Assembly (NCBI RefSeq): GCF_965363235.1
Contig: NC_134844.1
Coordinates: 54,556,872 to 54,620,871, forward strand
Length of the DNA stretch: 64,000 bases
Direction: 5' to 3'
Source of the DNA: Mytilus galloprovincialis
Taxonomy: Eukaryota; Mollusca; Bivalvia; Mytilida; Mytilidae
The translations under genes and the position numbers were made by a program. The notes below the pieces were generated by a model. It made no database searches and was not told the origin of the DNA. It saw nothing but the letters and a program-made list of their open reading frames with translations. This document shows positions 12,601 to 26,428 of the stretch, one piece after another (the stretch's first letter is position 1; every line of letters begins with the position of its first letter).

Positions 12601-15100
12601 TCCTTGTTAAATCTATTATCATTTTCGATGCGATTTAGATCTTGCCGTGTATAGTTCAGACGCATGTCTTTTTTGGGAAGACTTATGTCTAAAAGTCTTT
12701 TTGGTTATGTTTGTCGTTCGATTGCTGTCTCATTGACATACACGTGCCACCTTCTTTGATTAATATAAAGGAAGGCAATCTATCTTTTCGATAAACTTTG
12801 GTTTTGAGAAAGTTCTTTTCCTTTCCACTAGAGCACCATATATTGGTCCAGATTTCACCGACGTGTCGGTTTATCAATCAATTATGATTTATGCAGTGAT
12901 CGGGATCTGAGAAAAAACTACAATTCAACAACAACATCTTGTTCTGATCTCGTATTTCGTTCTACAACTGTTAACTACTTGGAAAATTAAAAAAAACTGA
13001 AGATAATTCTAAAACTTTGTGATATGCAAGTGTAATTATCAAAATATGCAATTACTACTTATGTAAGTTGTTTTTAAGATCGATGCTAAACCTTTGACTT
13101 ACAATGATGGTGAGGAGAGTGTTTAGAATCTATGACATATGTATGTTTTAATGCTCTGCCTGGCATATTTTTGTAAATAGATCAAAAATGATAGATTTCA
13201 CCTAAACACATTATAAGTTATAACAAATTACGAAAAGCGTCTTGATTTTAAGACATTTTTCAAAGATCTTGCATAGCGGAATAATTAAAACCAGGCGCTT
13301 TCAAAATGAAATATGCGTGTTTTGAGATTCTCAGCTGCTTGCCAGCTTTATTGGTACATAAAGAGCGAAATTATTAGCATTTAATTTCTAAAGCCACAAA
13401 CACTAAAAAAAATAAACAATCAATAATTATTGTTCTAACGTACGCAAGTTGTTGCCATTTTCTAATGGTAAACAAGACTGTTTTTATTTTTTTGTTATAT
13501 TTTGGAATAATTGCGCTTAATTAAAAGCAGCATGCCAAGTATTTAAGATCAAATGCACATATTAATGGTAAAGTATTAGAAATATGCAACCTATGAAATT
13601 CAAAGAAATTGAAGAACATTAATTATTTGGATAATTACATGTATCATTAAAATAATTGAATGTGCATTTAGAACAAATTATTGCACTTTATAAAGTGTGG
13701 GTTTTTTTGTAAAATCGGTGATTACTTTAGCATACAAATGTCCCTTTGTAAGCAGACGATACAGTGAATAGGAAGATTGAGCGAAACATTGATTACGTCA
13801 TTGATACCGAATGTGACGTTTCGCGGACACGCTTTGATTGATTGATTGATTGGGGTGTTAATGCCAATTTCAGCACATAAAAAATAAGGGGGAAAACATC
13901 AATTTTACGAGGAAAACAACGAAACAACAGAAACACTGCACTGCTACACTTGAAAAAATAAACACCAACATACATAAAACGGATTTTGATAACAAAGAAG
14001 CCGGAAAGCTCGGAGAGAAACCAACGAAATTCGGCATAGAAACTGGCATTTATAATTCATGATGATCGGTGTCAAACGCAACAACCACGATTTGTGTCTA
14101 AACTCACAACTTTAGTGTTAATGTTTCAAGTGACCTTGACTGGCATGTAAACCTCGTACGGCCTGTTCCTCGTTGTTGACAAACTACTAAATTGTAAATG
14201 AGTTACAAAGACCACTTGGCCATCGGTTCTAAACTACTTTGTTTTATTCTTACACTATTACTAGATATAGTGGTTCAAGGCATGATTTATTAATATGTGA
14301 ATGGAGATTGAAAACGTCAAATGCAACTATAGCCTTACTATATATCATAATTTTGAATGAATATACAGTTCTGCAAATATATCTCAAAAGGTTTACTCAC
14401 ATTTTACATCACTGACACGACAATATTCTGCAATTTTATGTTTGGGAAACGACATCTTTTATTAGATTTATTAGAACAAAGATTATTTAACTTGTTCAAG
14501 TCGCCTTATAAACACAGGAGGTTGGAGCCAAGTGACTACTTTAGCAGAAGACGGGACTAGCAAGCCAGTGTTTACATATAGCGTATCGCAGACGACGAAT
14601 GTATAAAAAGAAGTTGGCATTTTTACTACAATAGAAAAAAGTCATCTTTTTAAATTACACGATATCATATATTATGGATAGTTGTAACAGTTTTTAACCT
14701 AATAGACGTCAAATGATTGACAAATTGCTACATAACGTCCAGTGGGAAATACTTGTAGTATCAATTTACGGTTTGTGCATGATCAACGAACAGAATAGCA
14801 AACAAACTCAAACTTTCGAAAATCTTTTTAAATGACTCAAAGTTTGCTTATTATCGAATATTTTTGGAATACATGAGAATTCTAAGAGAATAAATCAAGA
14901 TCATTGCCCGGTTACTTCTGTTATTAAATTTAGAATGAAATGACCAAAGTCAGTATTGGTTTAAAGAAGATTTTTTCGAAAATAACATTAAACTTTCAAC
15001 CATCCTGTTTCGAAATAACAACCATTAATCATACACAAATCCAAACTACATCAAAAGAGCATTAAAGCAACCATCAAACAACCGTAAAAGATTTTCCGCA
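9651..15100. other. Long stretch without recognisable genes
   Basis: AT-rich sequence with only short ORFs. A GC-richer patch at 11860-12020 stands out in base composition but shows no recognisable RNA or protein. At 12540-12800 the text 'ttcgattgctgtctcattgacat' resembles a dispersed mussel repeat. At 12180-12230 a TTTTACTGTCGCAAAT motif matches the hairpins near 38270 and 38820. A (GATT)n run lies at about 13833-13850. Confidence 0.45.
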
Positions 15101-15272
15101 GGCGCGGATCCAGGATTTGATGTTAGGTTGCGCTCCTCAGAAATTGAGAATGAGAAGGTAGAGGAACATGGTTTGACAAAACATTGGCTTTAAATTTACC
15201 TATAAATAACATTTTTTTCTGTATTGAGAGGGATGCGGACCGGTTGCGCCCCGTCTGAATCTACGCCGGCTT
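15101..15272. repeat. Degenerate GGCGCGGATCC foldback element
   Basis: The left end (GGCGCGGATCCAGG, then GGTTGCGC) and right end (reading back GGCGTAGATTCAGACGGGGCGCAACC in two pieces) form a loose inverted pair about 170 bp apart. It resembles the GGGGCGGATCC-ended repeats at 34921, 44053 and 49841. Confidence 0.4.
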
Positions 15273-15949
15273 CGGAATGAGAAGAAAAAATGCATTACAG
15301 GCACAATAGTATACTTACATGACATGTATAACATGTTTGCAAACTTTGTTTTAAATACAGAAGTGGTGTTCTACCCGATTTTTGAAAGCATTCTTCTAAG
15401 AAGTCAGAAGTTTTGAATAAGTACAACTGTCCCGCCACTAATTCTTTTGTACCACACACATTGTCTGTTTTCTAATTTGTACAATAAAAAACTCTTTTAA
15501 CTTTCACCTGTATTTTTCAAAATTGCTAGTTTGGGCTCGAAATACATAAAACTAACCATTTGGTTGGGTATCTAAGCTAGCAAGGTCTTTAATCTTCTAT
15601 TTATCCGATATTAAAACTAAACAATACTGATATTAGTTTATAGTCAACCTTTATAAATTAAAGCCCATCATTTGGTATTCAAAATAATTCAGTGACTTCG
15701 CAATTTTTGTTGATATTTTGATCGAAATTTACGATAACATTCAAACTTGAGAGTAATGGTTTCGCAACATTATAACTTTTTTTATTATGTTCCAGGTTAA
15801 TGATACTTATTAACAGATTAACTTAGAATTTAGATATCTTAAAGATTTAAAGCATAGATCTTATTGTATAATTTATGAAATGTTTCATCCTCCATAGATC
15901 ACACACAGCTTGTATTCTGCTAATGTAATATTGTACTTTTTGTTAATAG
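15273..15949. other. No gene or repeat recognised
   Basis: AT-rich sequence; nothing beyond short chance ORFs. Confidence 0.5.
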
Positions 15950-16140
15950 GATGGTTTATGGTTGTTGATTTAACGCCACTTTTTAGCGCCACTTTTGGGC
16001 GATTTCGTGGCAGTCAGCCTTTATTGGCAGAGGTAGCCGGAGCGCCTGCATGGAGAAAACCACTGACTTGCAATCCTAGTCAATTAAGATTGAGAAAGAG
16101 TGCAGCCGCACGAGCGGGGTTCGAACTAACAATCTCAGTT
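15950..16140. repeat. Dispersed repeat fragment with GGGGTTCGAAC motif
   Basis: A GC-richer island in AT-rich DNA reading 'gcatggagaaaaccactgac', 'caatcctagtcaattaag' and 'gcggggttcgaact'. I recognise this wording from many bivalve loci as a dispersed repeat, possibly tRNA-derived through the GGTTCGAAC box. The 86-codon ORF here is not a gene. Confidence 0.5.
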
Positions 16141-17888
16141 TTTTTGTTAATAGGAAATTATCTCCCTTAAATTTGACAATTTTGTTTGATTTTACCTCTA
16201 TTTTCTGTCACAATAACAGTTTAAAGAAATTATATAAATCATTGATCTATACGTTCCTTCAGTTGAAATGTGTATATAAGTATATATGATCGTTATTTAT
16301 ACGCCAAATATAATATATTTTTTTCTGATTTTTCAACATGAACATGCTCTTTTGGTAGACCAGCCCGCCAAACATTTATTAGTACTACATTAACGCTTCG
16401 TGTTTAAACAAAGAAACTATAATATTCAAAAATGTCTGGCGAGTCAAAATTTCATAATCAACAATGACAAAATGGCTAAAATTTAAATTCAAATCTGAAA
16501 AATATGAATTTTTAAAAATCGTCTAAAATTTTGAGTTGATTGAATATATGATTGTTTCTAAAGATCACTGAAATGGCTTTATTCAGATGTCCGGCAGATG
16601 GTCAATAAACAATTAAACCAAATTTATGCATTACAACTTCATGATCAAAATTTTATTCCCTCTATTTCTTGTTTTAATATTAACAACCAAGGAAATTCAA
16701 AAGATCCATGTTAGCTAATTACCGTTATATTCACGAGCATTTTTACACGGAATTTTACATGCACGAGATCTCTTTGATCTTCACAATATTGATGCATTAA
16801 ACATATTAGTGTGAAACTCTGAAAGGATCGAGCGATGCAGAAAATATAATAAAACTGATTAACTCCCAAATTATAAATTTAATAAAGCCAGTAATTCCTC
16901 ATAATAATATAAATTTTCTGTTAAATTTCGATCGCTCCAAAACGAACAATCCAAAAACAATTATGGAATTATGCACAAGCATTCATAAAAAGGACCACTG
17001 CAATATCGATGCTTTTGTAATGCTGTTTTATTATACCAATTTCGTCCGACTTTTAATTGATGAGTTGGACGTTTTTAAAACTTACAAACTAATGTACCAT
17101 TTTCCATGCATGTTGATGTTGAAAACTAATTTCGCTTTATAAAGATACCAAAATGATGTTTTAAATGAAGAATGATTGACTGCTCTCTCTGGTCACTAGC
17201 TCTTGAATTTTCAGATTTTGTAAATAATAATCCTTAAGTTTCACTTTTGAAATAATTAAGCCATTGGAATCTTGCATACCGCTTTAATTTTCAATATGCT
17301 ATGTAACGTTTAAATTTATGATTCAGACCAACCAAGACAAAAGCAGACGATATATATCATAAAAAGAAAACATAGTAACATATCAAATGCCCGTTCTGTA
17401 CTAGTAGGGACCATATTGAACTTGCTGGAGCGCACTGGTTCCATGAAATTCTGTACTATAGAATGAGGCAAACTATGCCCTTCTACATTCAATTGCATAC
17501 GTTTGTTTTTTTTTTTTTATTATATAAAACAAACATGCAAAAGGGTTTTAACAATGACCCCAGGTTTTAATGCTTTAATTTCGTTCCTAAATTACCTATA
17601 TATTTCAAATACCTTTAAACTAAAAGCCGCGTAAATATGCATAGGAACTATTTTGCTTGAAATATATTTACCAATAATTACATTAGATGTATGTTTCATT
17701 ATAATATTTTATTCTGATTGGCTAACTGCACATCACGTGTTATTCCGTAAGCAGTTGCATTGCTCAATACAACTTTTCATTCATGATAACACGTGCTCCA
17801 ACAATAAAGTGCACAGGTGAATTAAATAATAAAATATATAAAATTCGTGTTTTCATAATCATAGCTAAAAAATGTAATTAGTATAGAT
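16141..17888. other. No gene seen
   Basis: AT-rich sequence. At 17700-17830 there is GATTGG and two CACGTG-like sites on the left side of the following hairpin, the mirror image of the hairpin-plus-CCAAT layout seen elsewhere in the window. Confidence 0.45.
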
Positions 17889-18024
17889 TATTACATGGCA
17901 TTTTTCATATCAGACCCTTTATCGGCCCAAGGTTATGATATCAGCCCAAGAGCCACAGGCTCGAGGGCTAATATCATGAACGAGGGCCGATAAAGGGTCT
18001 GATATGAAAAATGACATGTAATTA
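17889..18024. repeat. Foldback hairpin, about 136 bp
   Basis: The arms begin TTACATGGCATTTTTCATAT and end with its near reverse complement (ATATGAAAAATGACATGTAA). Both carry CAGACCCTTTATCGGCCC in opposite senses, and the loop centre is GC-rich. It is a near-perfect long stem. Confidence 0.85.
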
Positions 18025-18569
18025 TCTTTTTATCATATACTTCAGCAGAAGAAATACAGACAAGAACTATTGAAATTTAATTTTGTTTGTCTTTGCATTT
18101 TCAGATAATATTTACAGACAACCAAAAAAAAATCTTAACTTTAATTGTTTTTATTGCATGCTATTACAAGCATTTATTTCTCTTTTCACAACAATTATCA
18201 TGTTCTTCATTAATATTGTCAACTCATTTATGTCTTTCAAAACAAGTTTAACTTAATTCATTTTTGCTCCTCAACCATTTTAGGAAAAGTCTTATCACTT
18301 GCCGTTTTCCGCGTTCTGTTGTCGTTTTCAAACAAATTTCCGGAAATGCACGAAGTTGCATGTGATAAACGTCACGGAAATTAACGGAAAGGCATGTGAT
18401 AACATACCGGAAGCAGTCAATAAAGGTACCTTTATCAGCCCGCTATTGAAATTCCAAGGAATCTTGTCAATAAACCAAGTAATCCTTTCATAGCCTTTTG
18501 ATATTTTCAAATGTTATTGAACTGTAAAATTTTAGTAATATTTTATACAAGTATATGATAATAAGTATT

Positions 18570-18712
18570 AAATGCTTCTTTTTGTAACTTTATAGGGTTG
18601 TAAAAGCGTTGACCGTGCGTACATTTTTAGAATGAAGCGCTTCCGCGCTTCATACAAAATGTACTTCGGTCAACGCTTTTACACCCCAATAAATTTACAA
18701 AAAGAAGCATTC
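18570..18712. repeat. Foldback hairpin, about 143 bp
   Basis: The arms are AATGCTTCTTTTTGTAA ... TGTAAAAGCGTTGACCG and the reverse complement. The centre GAAGCGCTTCCGCGCTTC is itself palindromic. It shares the GTAAAAGCGTTGAC stem motif with the weaker hairpin at 34145-34277. Confidence 0.85.
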
Positions 18713-18802
18713 AATTCTTAAATATCTTTTCAGATCATTCCCGAATAAGTGTTCCATACCACCCTTTATTGATCTTTGATGGGTTCGTATTGTTCAATAG
18801 AT

Positions 18803-18955
18803 ATAAGAAGATGTGGTATGGGTGCCAATGATACAACTCTCCACCCAAGTCACAATGTGTAAAGGTAAACCATTATTATTAGGTCAAAGCACGGTCTTCG
18901 ACATTGGGAGCCTTGGCTCACACCGAACAGCAAGCTATAAAGGGTCGCAAAATGA
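18803..18955 (+). repeat. Mussel-type dispersed repeat module
   Basis: Begins 'agaagatgtggtatggg' and runs through 'acaactctccacccaagtc' and 'ttggctcacaccgaaca'. Near-identical modules occur at about 6200-6345, 24885-25000, 39348-39480 and, diverged, 27585-27720. This is the strongest taxonomic clue in the window. Its class (SINE, LINE tail or other) is not decided here. Confidence 0.75.
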
Positions 18956-20914
18956 CTAATGTAAAACCATTCAAACTGGAAAACCATCGATCTAATCTAC
19001 TCAATTGTTAATTTCTATGTAATATTTTGTTGCAGACTGCTACAATGTACGTATTTTTTTTTTTTTTTTTTTAGCTATAGGAGCTATACATTGTTACTCA
19101 ACATGCGGCGTTAAAGCCATAGTGGTATAAAGAACAAACAACAACAGACATTTCAAAATGAAATACAATTACTAGTATATAATTTCACCCATCCGTTTAT
19201 AAATACTGAAATAATGTTCATTTAAATCATTTCTTGTGTATATAAATATGCGCATAACGAGATAATTCTAAAGATCAGATAAAATTTTAAAACGTTGTTT
19301 ATTGCACAATTTGGAAATTACCACAAATTTGAAATTTATCACTAAAATATTTTAAAACCTTTAAAACTCGTTATCATTTTAATCGCAATTATAACCTATA
19401 TCTTTTTTAAAAAGCGACATTATTCGCATTCCTGTTTTAAAAAAACTACATATTTAGTATTCATATAAAAAAATCGAGAAAGTGGCCTAGTTCATTGGAA
19501 GATATGCAAGTTTAAATAAAAATGACGCGTGTATACATCCGTTTTCATTAGGATCTATAACTTACATATTTGATAATTGCATAAAACAAGTAAAAACGCA
19601 TTCAACGTGAAATCATTGTGATGATGTTGTTTGTCCAGTGGTCAATATTACACGATATCAGTACGAAAATATGTTAGAATGATAAGAACGTACAGTTTGT
19701 TCTTGACAGTCACGGGGTTAGATTGTTTCTTCGGGACGATAAGTTAGACCTTTCAATGCATATTAATCTGACTCCGAATCGTCCAGCTTATATCCTTACT
19801 CCTAATAGCCTAATTTTTGTTATCTGGTCGAACTATCATATTCAAGGCTAGCACGTTTATTATTTTTTTCTTCTAATTTTTATTCATTTTGAAGCATTCG
19901 GTCATTATTAGATGCCGTTTTATTTTTTAAAGGAAATTGTTAAAAAAAAAAATTGTGCGTAAAATGTTTCGAAGTTTCAATTGGCCGTGAGTGCGTTTGA
20001 TTATTAATGTGGTTATTTGTTGTATCATTGTGTAATTTTCCACACGAGAAGTGAAACAATTCACCCGAGGCTTCAATTTTTTCCGATCTCTTTACAATTT
20101 CAAAAGAATATTCTAAATTTCGCTCATTTTAGATATAAATCGTAAATATTATTTAATATTAATATACACATTTAGATGTAAAAATTAACATTTTTTGTCG
20201 TCTGCGTGCATCTACTGGCGTCGCGAGTATGTTTGTAGAACAAGAAATTACCCCATAGCAATTAAGCTTTTATAAATAAAATTGTACTTCATTCGACCGA
20301 ATAATATACTTTGATTTTGTTGTGTGTTTGAAAAAAAAAGATTTATGAAATGGTTAAAAGATGTTCAAAGACGAGATTCATATGCCTATAACTATTGGGA
20401 GTGTATCTAGGAATTTTGCTTGGAGGGAACATTTTATAATGCACTGTAGTTCAATTTCATAACCAAGTACAAGGATAATGACATAATCCAAAAGTGCATA
20501 TAACATTTAACTAATATGCTTCATCAGGTTTTTCTTATCTAAATGAAGGCGGAAGAAGACTAACCAGTAAGACCTTTTAGAAACAATGAATTGGCCTTGT
20601 GGTAATGTAAATATTGAGTACGATTATTGTACCCAGGCCGTCGGAGTTCAGCCAATCAAAATACTGAATTTGGTGTTTCGAGCACACAGTTTGTACTCCG
20701 AGTACTGAGTATCAGTTTTAGTACCGAGGGTTCCTGTGTCACAGTAATGAAACTGTTTGAATATAAATCAATCGCAAATATGGTTGATACATGTTTACCA
20801 CTAACCAAGGGTATCTCCCAACCGATAGTCACTGTATCTTCACTTGTTACTATATTATGCTTTGTTAAGTGCGGAATAGGTTTAACTCTTTTTTGAAAGG
20901 CTCTAGTGACCTAT
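18956..20914. other. No gene seen
   Basis: AT-rich sequence with a poly-T tract at about 19055-19072. The segment 20640-20710 ('ccaatcaaaat', 'tcgagcacac') shares wording with 26610-26700 and may be a small dispersed repeat. No ORF is convincing. Confidence 0.45.
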
Positions 20915-21084
20915 ATATATACAATTCGTCTGAACATCAACCCAACAATGTTAGATCTGTAAATTTGCTTTCGCAAATTTATTCTTCTTCCCTCGCCGGG
21001 ATTCGAACCCATGCTACTGAGATATCGTGACACCAAATCGCCTGCACTGTAGCCGTCCTGCTAGACCACACGACCACCTGGGCT
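20915..21084 (-). repeat. tRNA-derived SINE, copy 1
   Basis: Read on the minus strand, the head is at 21084: GGTGGTCGTGTGGTCTAG (A-box region) followed about 50 bp later by GGGTTCGAATCCCGGCGAGG (B box, 20995-21010), then a tRNA-unrelated body. It lacks a cloverleaf of tRNA length, and a second copy exists at 21357-21525, so this is a SINE and not a tRNA gene. Confidence 0.8.
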
Positions 21085-21356
21085 TCACAATAATATAGCT
21101 TTCGGTGGCCGTGTGTTACCTTTCCTCGTCAGTTTAAATCTAGCGTCGTACTACAGTACATGATATATAAGGCATGGAGATGTTATTGTTACAGATCAGC
21201 TCAATTATCTATAGTAAAGGATCCTACAAATAAATGCAAGATACAGTCACAGAAAATGATTATATTTATAAGTATGTCTGAGTCAGTGACAACTCTACAA
21301 CAGATTTATCCATCGGATCACCAGCAATGAGGGTGATACATGGCTGTGTACATTAT

Positions 21357-21525
21357 GTATATACAACTCGTCTAAACATCAACCCAACAATGTTAGATCT
21401 GTAAATTTGCTTTCACAAATTTTTTGTTCTTCCCTCGCCGGGATTCGAACCCATACTACTGAGATATCGTGACACCAAATCGCCTGCACTGTAGACGTCC
21501 CTCTAGACCACACGACCAGCAGGGA
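21357..21525 (-). repeat. tRNA-derived SINE, copy 2
   Basis: Same order and orientation as copy 1 with a few substitutions, e.g. GGGTTCGAATCCCGGCGAGG kept and the tail 'catcaacccaacaatgttag' shared on the plus strand. The copies sit about 270 bp apart in the same orientation. Confidence 0.8.
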
Positions 21526-22463
21526 TTCATGTGCAGTTACTTACTGTCAGCCCATTTGGTTCCTTCCTATACTTGTTCTTCTATCAATAAAGTTTCGCCA
21601 TCAAGGCATAACGTTTGGTTAAGTTTATATATAGATTATGGCGGCACAATAGTACCATGGTGAAGAGTTTCCTCATACAACAACTTATACGAGTTTTGTG
21701 TGTGTTCTTCAATTTGTCCCTGTTCCCCTCGTCTTTCGACTTAAATATTCATGAAATTTCTTATTTTTTTTAAATATTGTACCGGCTCGCCGTGACAAAA
21801 CCTGAACTGCAAAATGTGTTTGTGCGGTGTTACAAACAAATAACCAAATAATCAAATAATTGATATATACTTTACATATTCATGTATACGGTCTCTGGTT
21901 CTGTAATTTCTTTTCGGTGTAGTTGGGTTTGTATATCTTTCTACATGTTTAATAAAACTTTGCATCTATTTGTTTTTGTACATTTGGGATGGAACTTCAT
22001 CTGTAAAAGTAAGACCATCTATTGATACCTGCTTTGATTAAAAGACACCGAGCAAATCTCTGCAGTGAAAACAAAATGGCATTTTTTCCCTTTTTTAAAA
22101 ATATAGATTTAGAAAACCATCATGAAATTCAAGAACAAATGTATATAGATTTCTTAGGTACGTCTTTTTCAGTATAAACTTAATATACACCTTATATTTA
22201 TACCATATGAACCGTAATGATACAATCAACAAATGAGGTGCATCATTTTGTATAACATGACAAGCCTCGTGTTCAGATTTTAAAGATTACAAAAGCAACC
22301 GGAAGGCACTCTCTCTCTCTCTTTGATCTATGATGCAAAAGAAATTGATAATTCTGTTGTCTTTCGTGACAAACGAAATAAACGTACATGACTTTTTATC
22401 CCGCGCTACAAGCAATCTGGTATGAATCGACAAAGAGAACTAAGGAAGCTACCAATTCATTCT
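21526..22463. other. No gene seen
   Basis: AT-rich sequence with a short CT run at 22308-22323; nothing else recognised. Confidence 0.45.
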
Positions 22464-22700
22464 TATGTGGGAGGGGGGTAGGATGAAAAATTTTGTCATG
22501 CATTTTTGTAGGTGTAAACTCTGTCCTGCCTTTTTATTTTGCACTCGGTCCTAGCTTTTTTATTAGTTTAACCTGACTTATTTTACATAAATTGACATTT
22601 TGACTTTTTGTTTGCCAAGTTGCTCATCCTGCCTTCTTTTTTACATGGAACTCCTGTCCCTTTTTCAATTCCAAATTTCATTCCAGCCTCCCCTAAAAAT
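22464..22700. mobile_element. Possible small TIR element with TCCTGCC motifs
   Basis: GGGAGGGGGGTAGGATGAAA at the left and its loose inverse (TTTCATTCCAGCCTCCCC) at the right, with several TCCTGCCTTTTT or TCCTGTCCC-like motifs between. It fits the local theme of elements with internal motif arrays but is short and diverged. Confidence 0.45.
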
Positions 22701-22947
22701 CAAATGGTAGTGGGTTCAAAAATAAAAGACATGTAGCAAATCGAAAATCGCATAAAAGGGGTGATCTCATATGCTTTGGAAGGGTGAAAATATCCTTCTC
22801 CACTTTTGGAAAGTGGACTTAAACTTTGAATTATTTTCCTCGGCTTTTTACGTGATATAAAAATATATGTCTGAAGAAATGGATTTCAATGTCTTTTCTG
22901 TATCATAAATAAAAAAATATATGACATGCCATCTACTTGTTATATAT

Positions 22948-24358
22948 GTAAGCCTCAAATCTATGTCCGGCCTCAAATCTATGTCCTTTCCTCAAATCTT
23001 TGTCCTTTTTAATATTGCGTCATAGACGTTCCAACTCTATGTCCTGTATTGTCTCACATCTTTGTCCTTTATTTACTCAAATCTATGTCCATTTTTGACC
23101 CAAATCTATGTCCTTTCATTGACGTAAAACATAACAAAATGTCACCAAGTAAACAATGAAAAGTTAACAGGTGTAAGTACGGCCTTTAACATGGAGCATT
23201 AACTCACACCGAACAAACATTGAAGAAGTGGTTTATATGACAAAAGCAAGGTTAACATTTTATCTATTAATACACATGGTTTAAAATTGCTTTATGTTTT
23301 GTTTTTTAAACTGGAGGAAAATCTGTTATGAAAAGTGGACTGATGGAATATTTTTAAAAACGTCAACTAGAGATTTATCCTCTTGAAATGTTTTCTGACA
23401 ATTATCGGGATATCTTTACTTACTACTACTATTGGGGAATATTTATAATCCAAAACAAATCCAGCCATGAACAAAGGGACTGCAGTATTTACATCTGGTT
23501 TCTGGAGAAAAGGAATGTGCCAAAACATAAAGAATGATTCTTTCCGGCGAAATATTTTCGTTATTAAAGACATTATTACAAGTTTTACATTTGAACTAAA
23601 TAGATATCAGCTAAGAACAAACAATTGATATATGTTCTATTGTGATTCACAAATATTTCAAATATAAAGAACGTTTTATTTTTGTATCAATGTAGAATGA
23701 TTTTTTGATACTAGTATTCAAGGAAAAACATAGATAAAGTGGTATAAATGTCAATGAAACAGCGATATAAACAAATTCATAAGACAAAACGAAGTACGTC
23801 GAAGTTGCAAACACATGTTCATTCTTTGCTGTCTTTTAGTAAAATAAATATGTGTAGTTTCATTCTTAAAGACGGCATACAATAATAGCCCACGCATGTA
23901 AAGATTTTAATCACACACATGGAAAAATGACTTATAAAACAAAAAGCATATAAGACCGTACTTGAAACAATATTATAAATACCAGCTAAATAATTTAGCC
24001 GGATTTTCTTAAACGCATACTAAACTTCAGCTCTTGCACATACATGGAGAACACACACCAACTTAATATTGAATTATGGGAAATTACTTAATAAAATAAA
24101 AAAAAACCTATAAGGCCGAACTTATTAGACGGGCATAAAGTTGCGCATGGCGAAACAAATTGGAAAAAACATTACACAGATTTGAGACCTTATCTTTTTA
24201 TCGGACACAGATTTGCGAATGACGTCACGATTGAAAATCGGACACAGATTTGAGGCCGAATCTATTTTACGGACATAGATTAGCGATTGACGTCACGATG
24301 GGGCATAGATTTGATAAACGGACACAGATTTGAGGTCGTACACAGATCTGAGGTTTAC
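22948..24358. mobile_element. TIR element with CAAATCTATGTCC subterminal arrays
   Basis: The left end GTAAGCCTCAAATCTATGTC pairs with the right end, whose reverse complement starts GTAAACCTCAGATCTGTGT. Inside the left end lie about seven copies of CAAATCTATGTCC (22950-23115); inside the right end are about seven inverted copies, GGACACAGATTTG (24175-24350), two of them next to TGACGTCA. The 1.0-kb middle has a diverged mussel-type fragment (23165-23215) and no coding region. The flanks are (AT)n, so the target duplication cannot be read. Confidence 0.8.
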
Positions 24359-24477
24359 ATATATAATATATATGTTGTTAATGTCAACGTGACAATATGA
24401 TATCTATAAAATTCAAACAAAATCAAATGACGATTTTGATACAAATATGCACAATGGTCTGAAATTAATAATAATAC

Positions 24478-24556
24478 AGGATATATCGACCCAAGAAGTA
24501 TATCGACCTCGGACTTCGTCCTCAGTCAATATACTTTTTCAGGTCAATATATCCTT
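24478..24556. repeat. Short hairpin with ATATATCGACC arms
   Basis: AGGATATATCGACC at the left and GGTCAATATATCCT at the right, with TATATCGACC repeated inside and a GAGGACGAAGTCCGAGG-like GC centre. A separate foldback follows at 24576. Confidence 0.65.
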
Positions 24557-24575
24557 GTATCGACCTCATACAAAG

Positions 24576-24727
24576 GCTATATTTGTATAATAGGGTTATT
24601 ACATGAATATTGAGGAATATTGTCCTGAGTAGAATTTTATATTGCACGAGCTTGCGAGTGCAATATATGTTTTACGAGGGACAATATTCCCCAATATTCA
24701 TGCAATAACCCTTTTATTGTATAGCAA
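24576..24727. repeat. Foldback hairpin followed by a CRE-like site
   Basis: The arms contain AGGGTTATTACATGAATATT and the reverse complement AATATTCATGCAATAACCCT, plus GGACAATATTCC. The stem is about 70 bp per side. A TGACGTCA palindrome lies 51 bp downstream (24778-24785). Confidence 0.85.
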
Positions 24728-24884
24728 TATAATATTTGAAAGTAAGAATTGGTTTAAACTAAGATTTTTGTCGTTGATGACGTCATGAATTTTGAAGATT
24801 TATTACACTAGTGCAAAATTGGAATTTATTGCACGCTAACTTTTGGTTACTTTCTGTGGGAAATATTATATTGACATGCAATAA

Positions 24885-25000
24885 AAGAAGATGTGGTATG
24901 AGTTCCAATGAGACAACTCTCCACCCAAGCCATAATTTGTTAAAAGTAAACCATTATAGGTCAAAATACAGCCTTTAACACGTAGCTTTGGTACTGCATT
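24885..25000 (+). repeat. Mussel-type dispersed repeat module
   Basis: Same module as at 18803 ('gaagatgtggtatgag', 'caactctccacccaagcc'), truncated at its right end. Confidence 0.7.
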
Positions 25001-25646
25001 ATGGGTTTGTATTGGGATAAAAGGGTACATTGATATAATAAATGAAAATAATGGCGATATAATTTGTATTTTACTGTTATATATATAGCTGTACACGTTT
25101 ATAACTAACGTAGTATCGTTTATCACAAAAGTATTTGAAGAGTGACAATTTGTTTTTCAACTGAAATACCAAAATACATGCAACCTGCATAGCAACATAC
25201 ACATTTGTCTTTCGTAGTGCACATGTTAATTGCATTGAGTACATCCTATTTTGCAAATATTGATATAACATCTAAGGAAAAATGCTTCAAATTTAAGACG
25301 AAAACTTGCCCTTTAGCCCGCAATTGAGATTGTTTGTTGAAAGATGAAAGCACGCAGATATAAAAACATTTTGTTTGTACGGGGTGGGTCTTGTCTTTTT
25401 AGCCTTAAGTCAAGTTATTCGTGAAAAGCTAAATAAATATGACGGAATGACATATCATTTTTAAATTAAGTTCATAAAACACACATTTTAAAAAATATTA
25501 CATTATTATAATTCGTTTGAGTTTTTTTTTTCTTTTGACTTGATGGCCTTTTGTGGAAAAAATTATTTAAATATGTAATGACTGACTGTTATGAAATAAT
25601 CTGTTGATAAGTTTAGTTTACATAGACACAGTGTACTTATGTTTTA

Positions 25647-25650
<4 letters not shown>
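25001..25650. other. No gene seen
   Basis: AT-rich sequence with short ORFs only. Confidence 0.45.

Positions 25651-26428
<778 letters not shown>

Noticed and set aside
20915..21525. Two possible tRNA genes (GGTTCGAATCC B box)
   Set aside because: Box spacing and length do not form a cloverleaf, and a shared non-tRNA body marks them as SINE copies.
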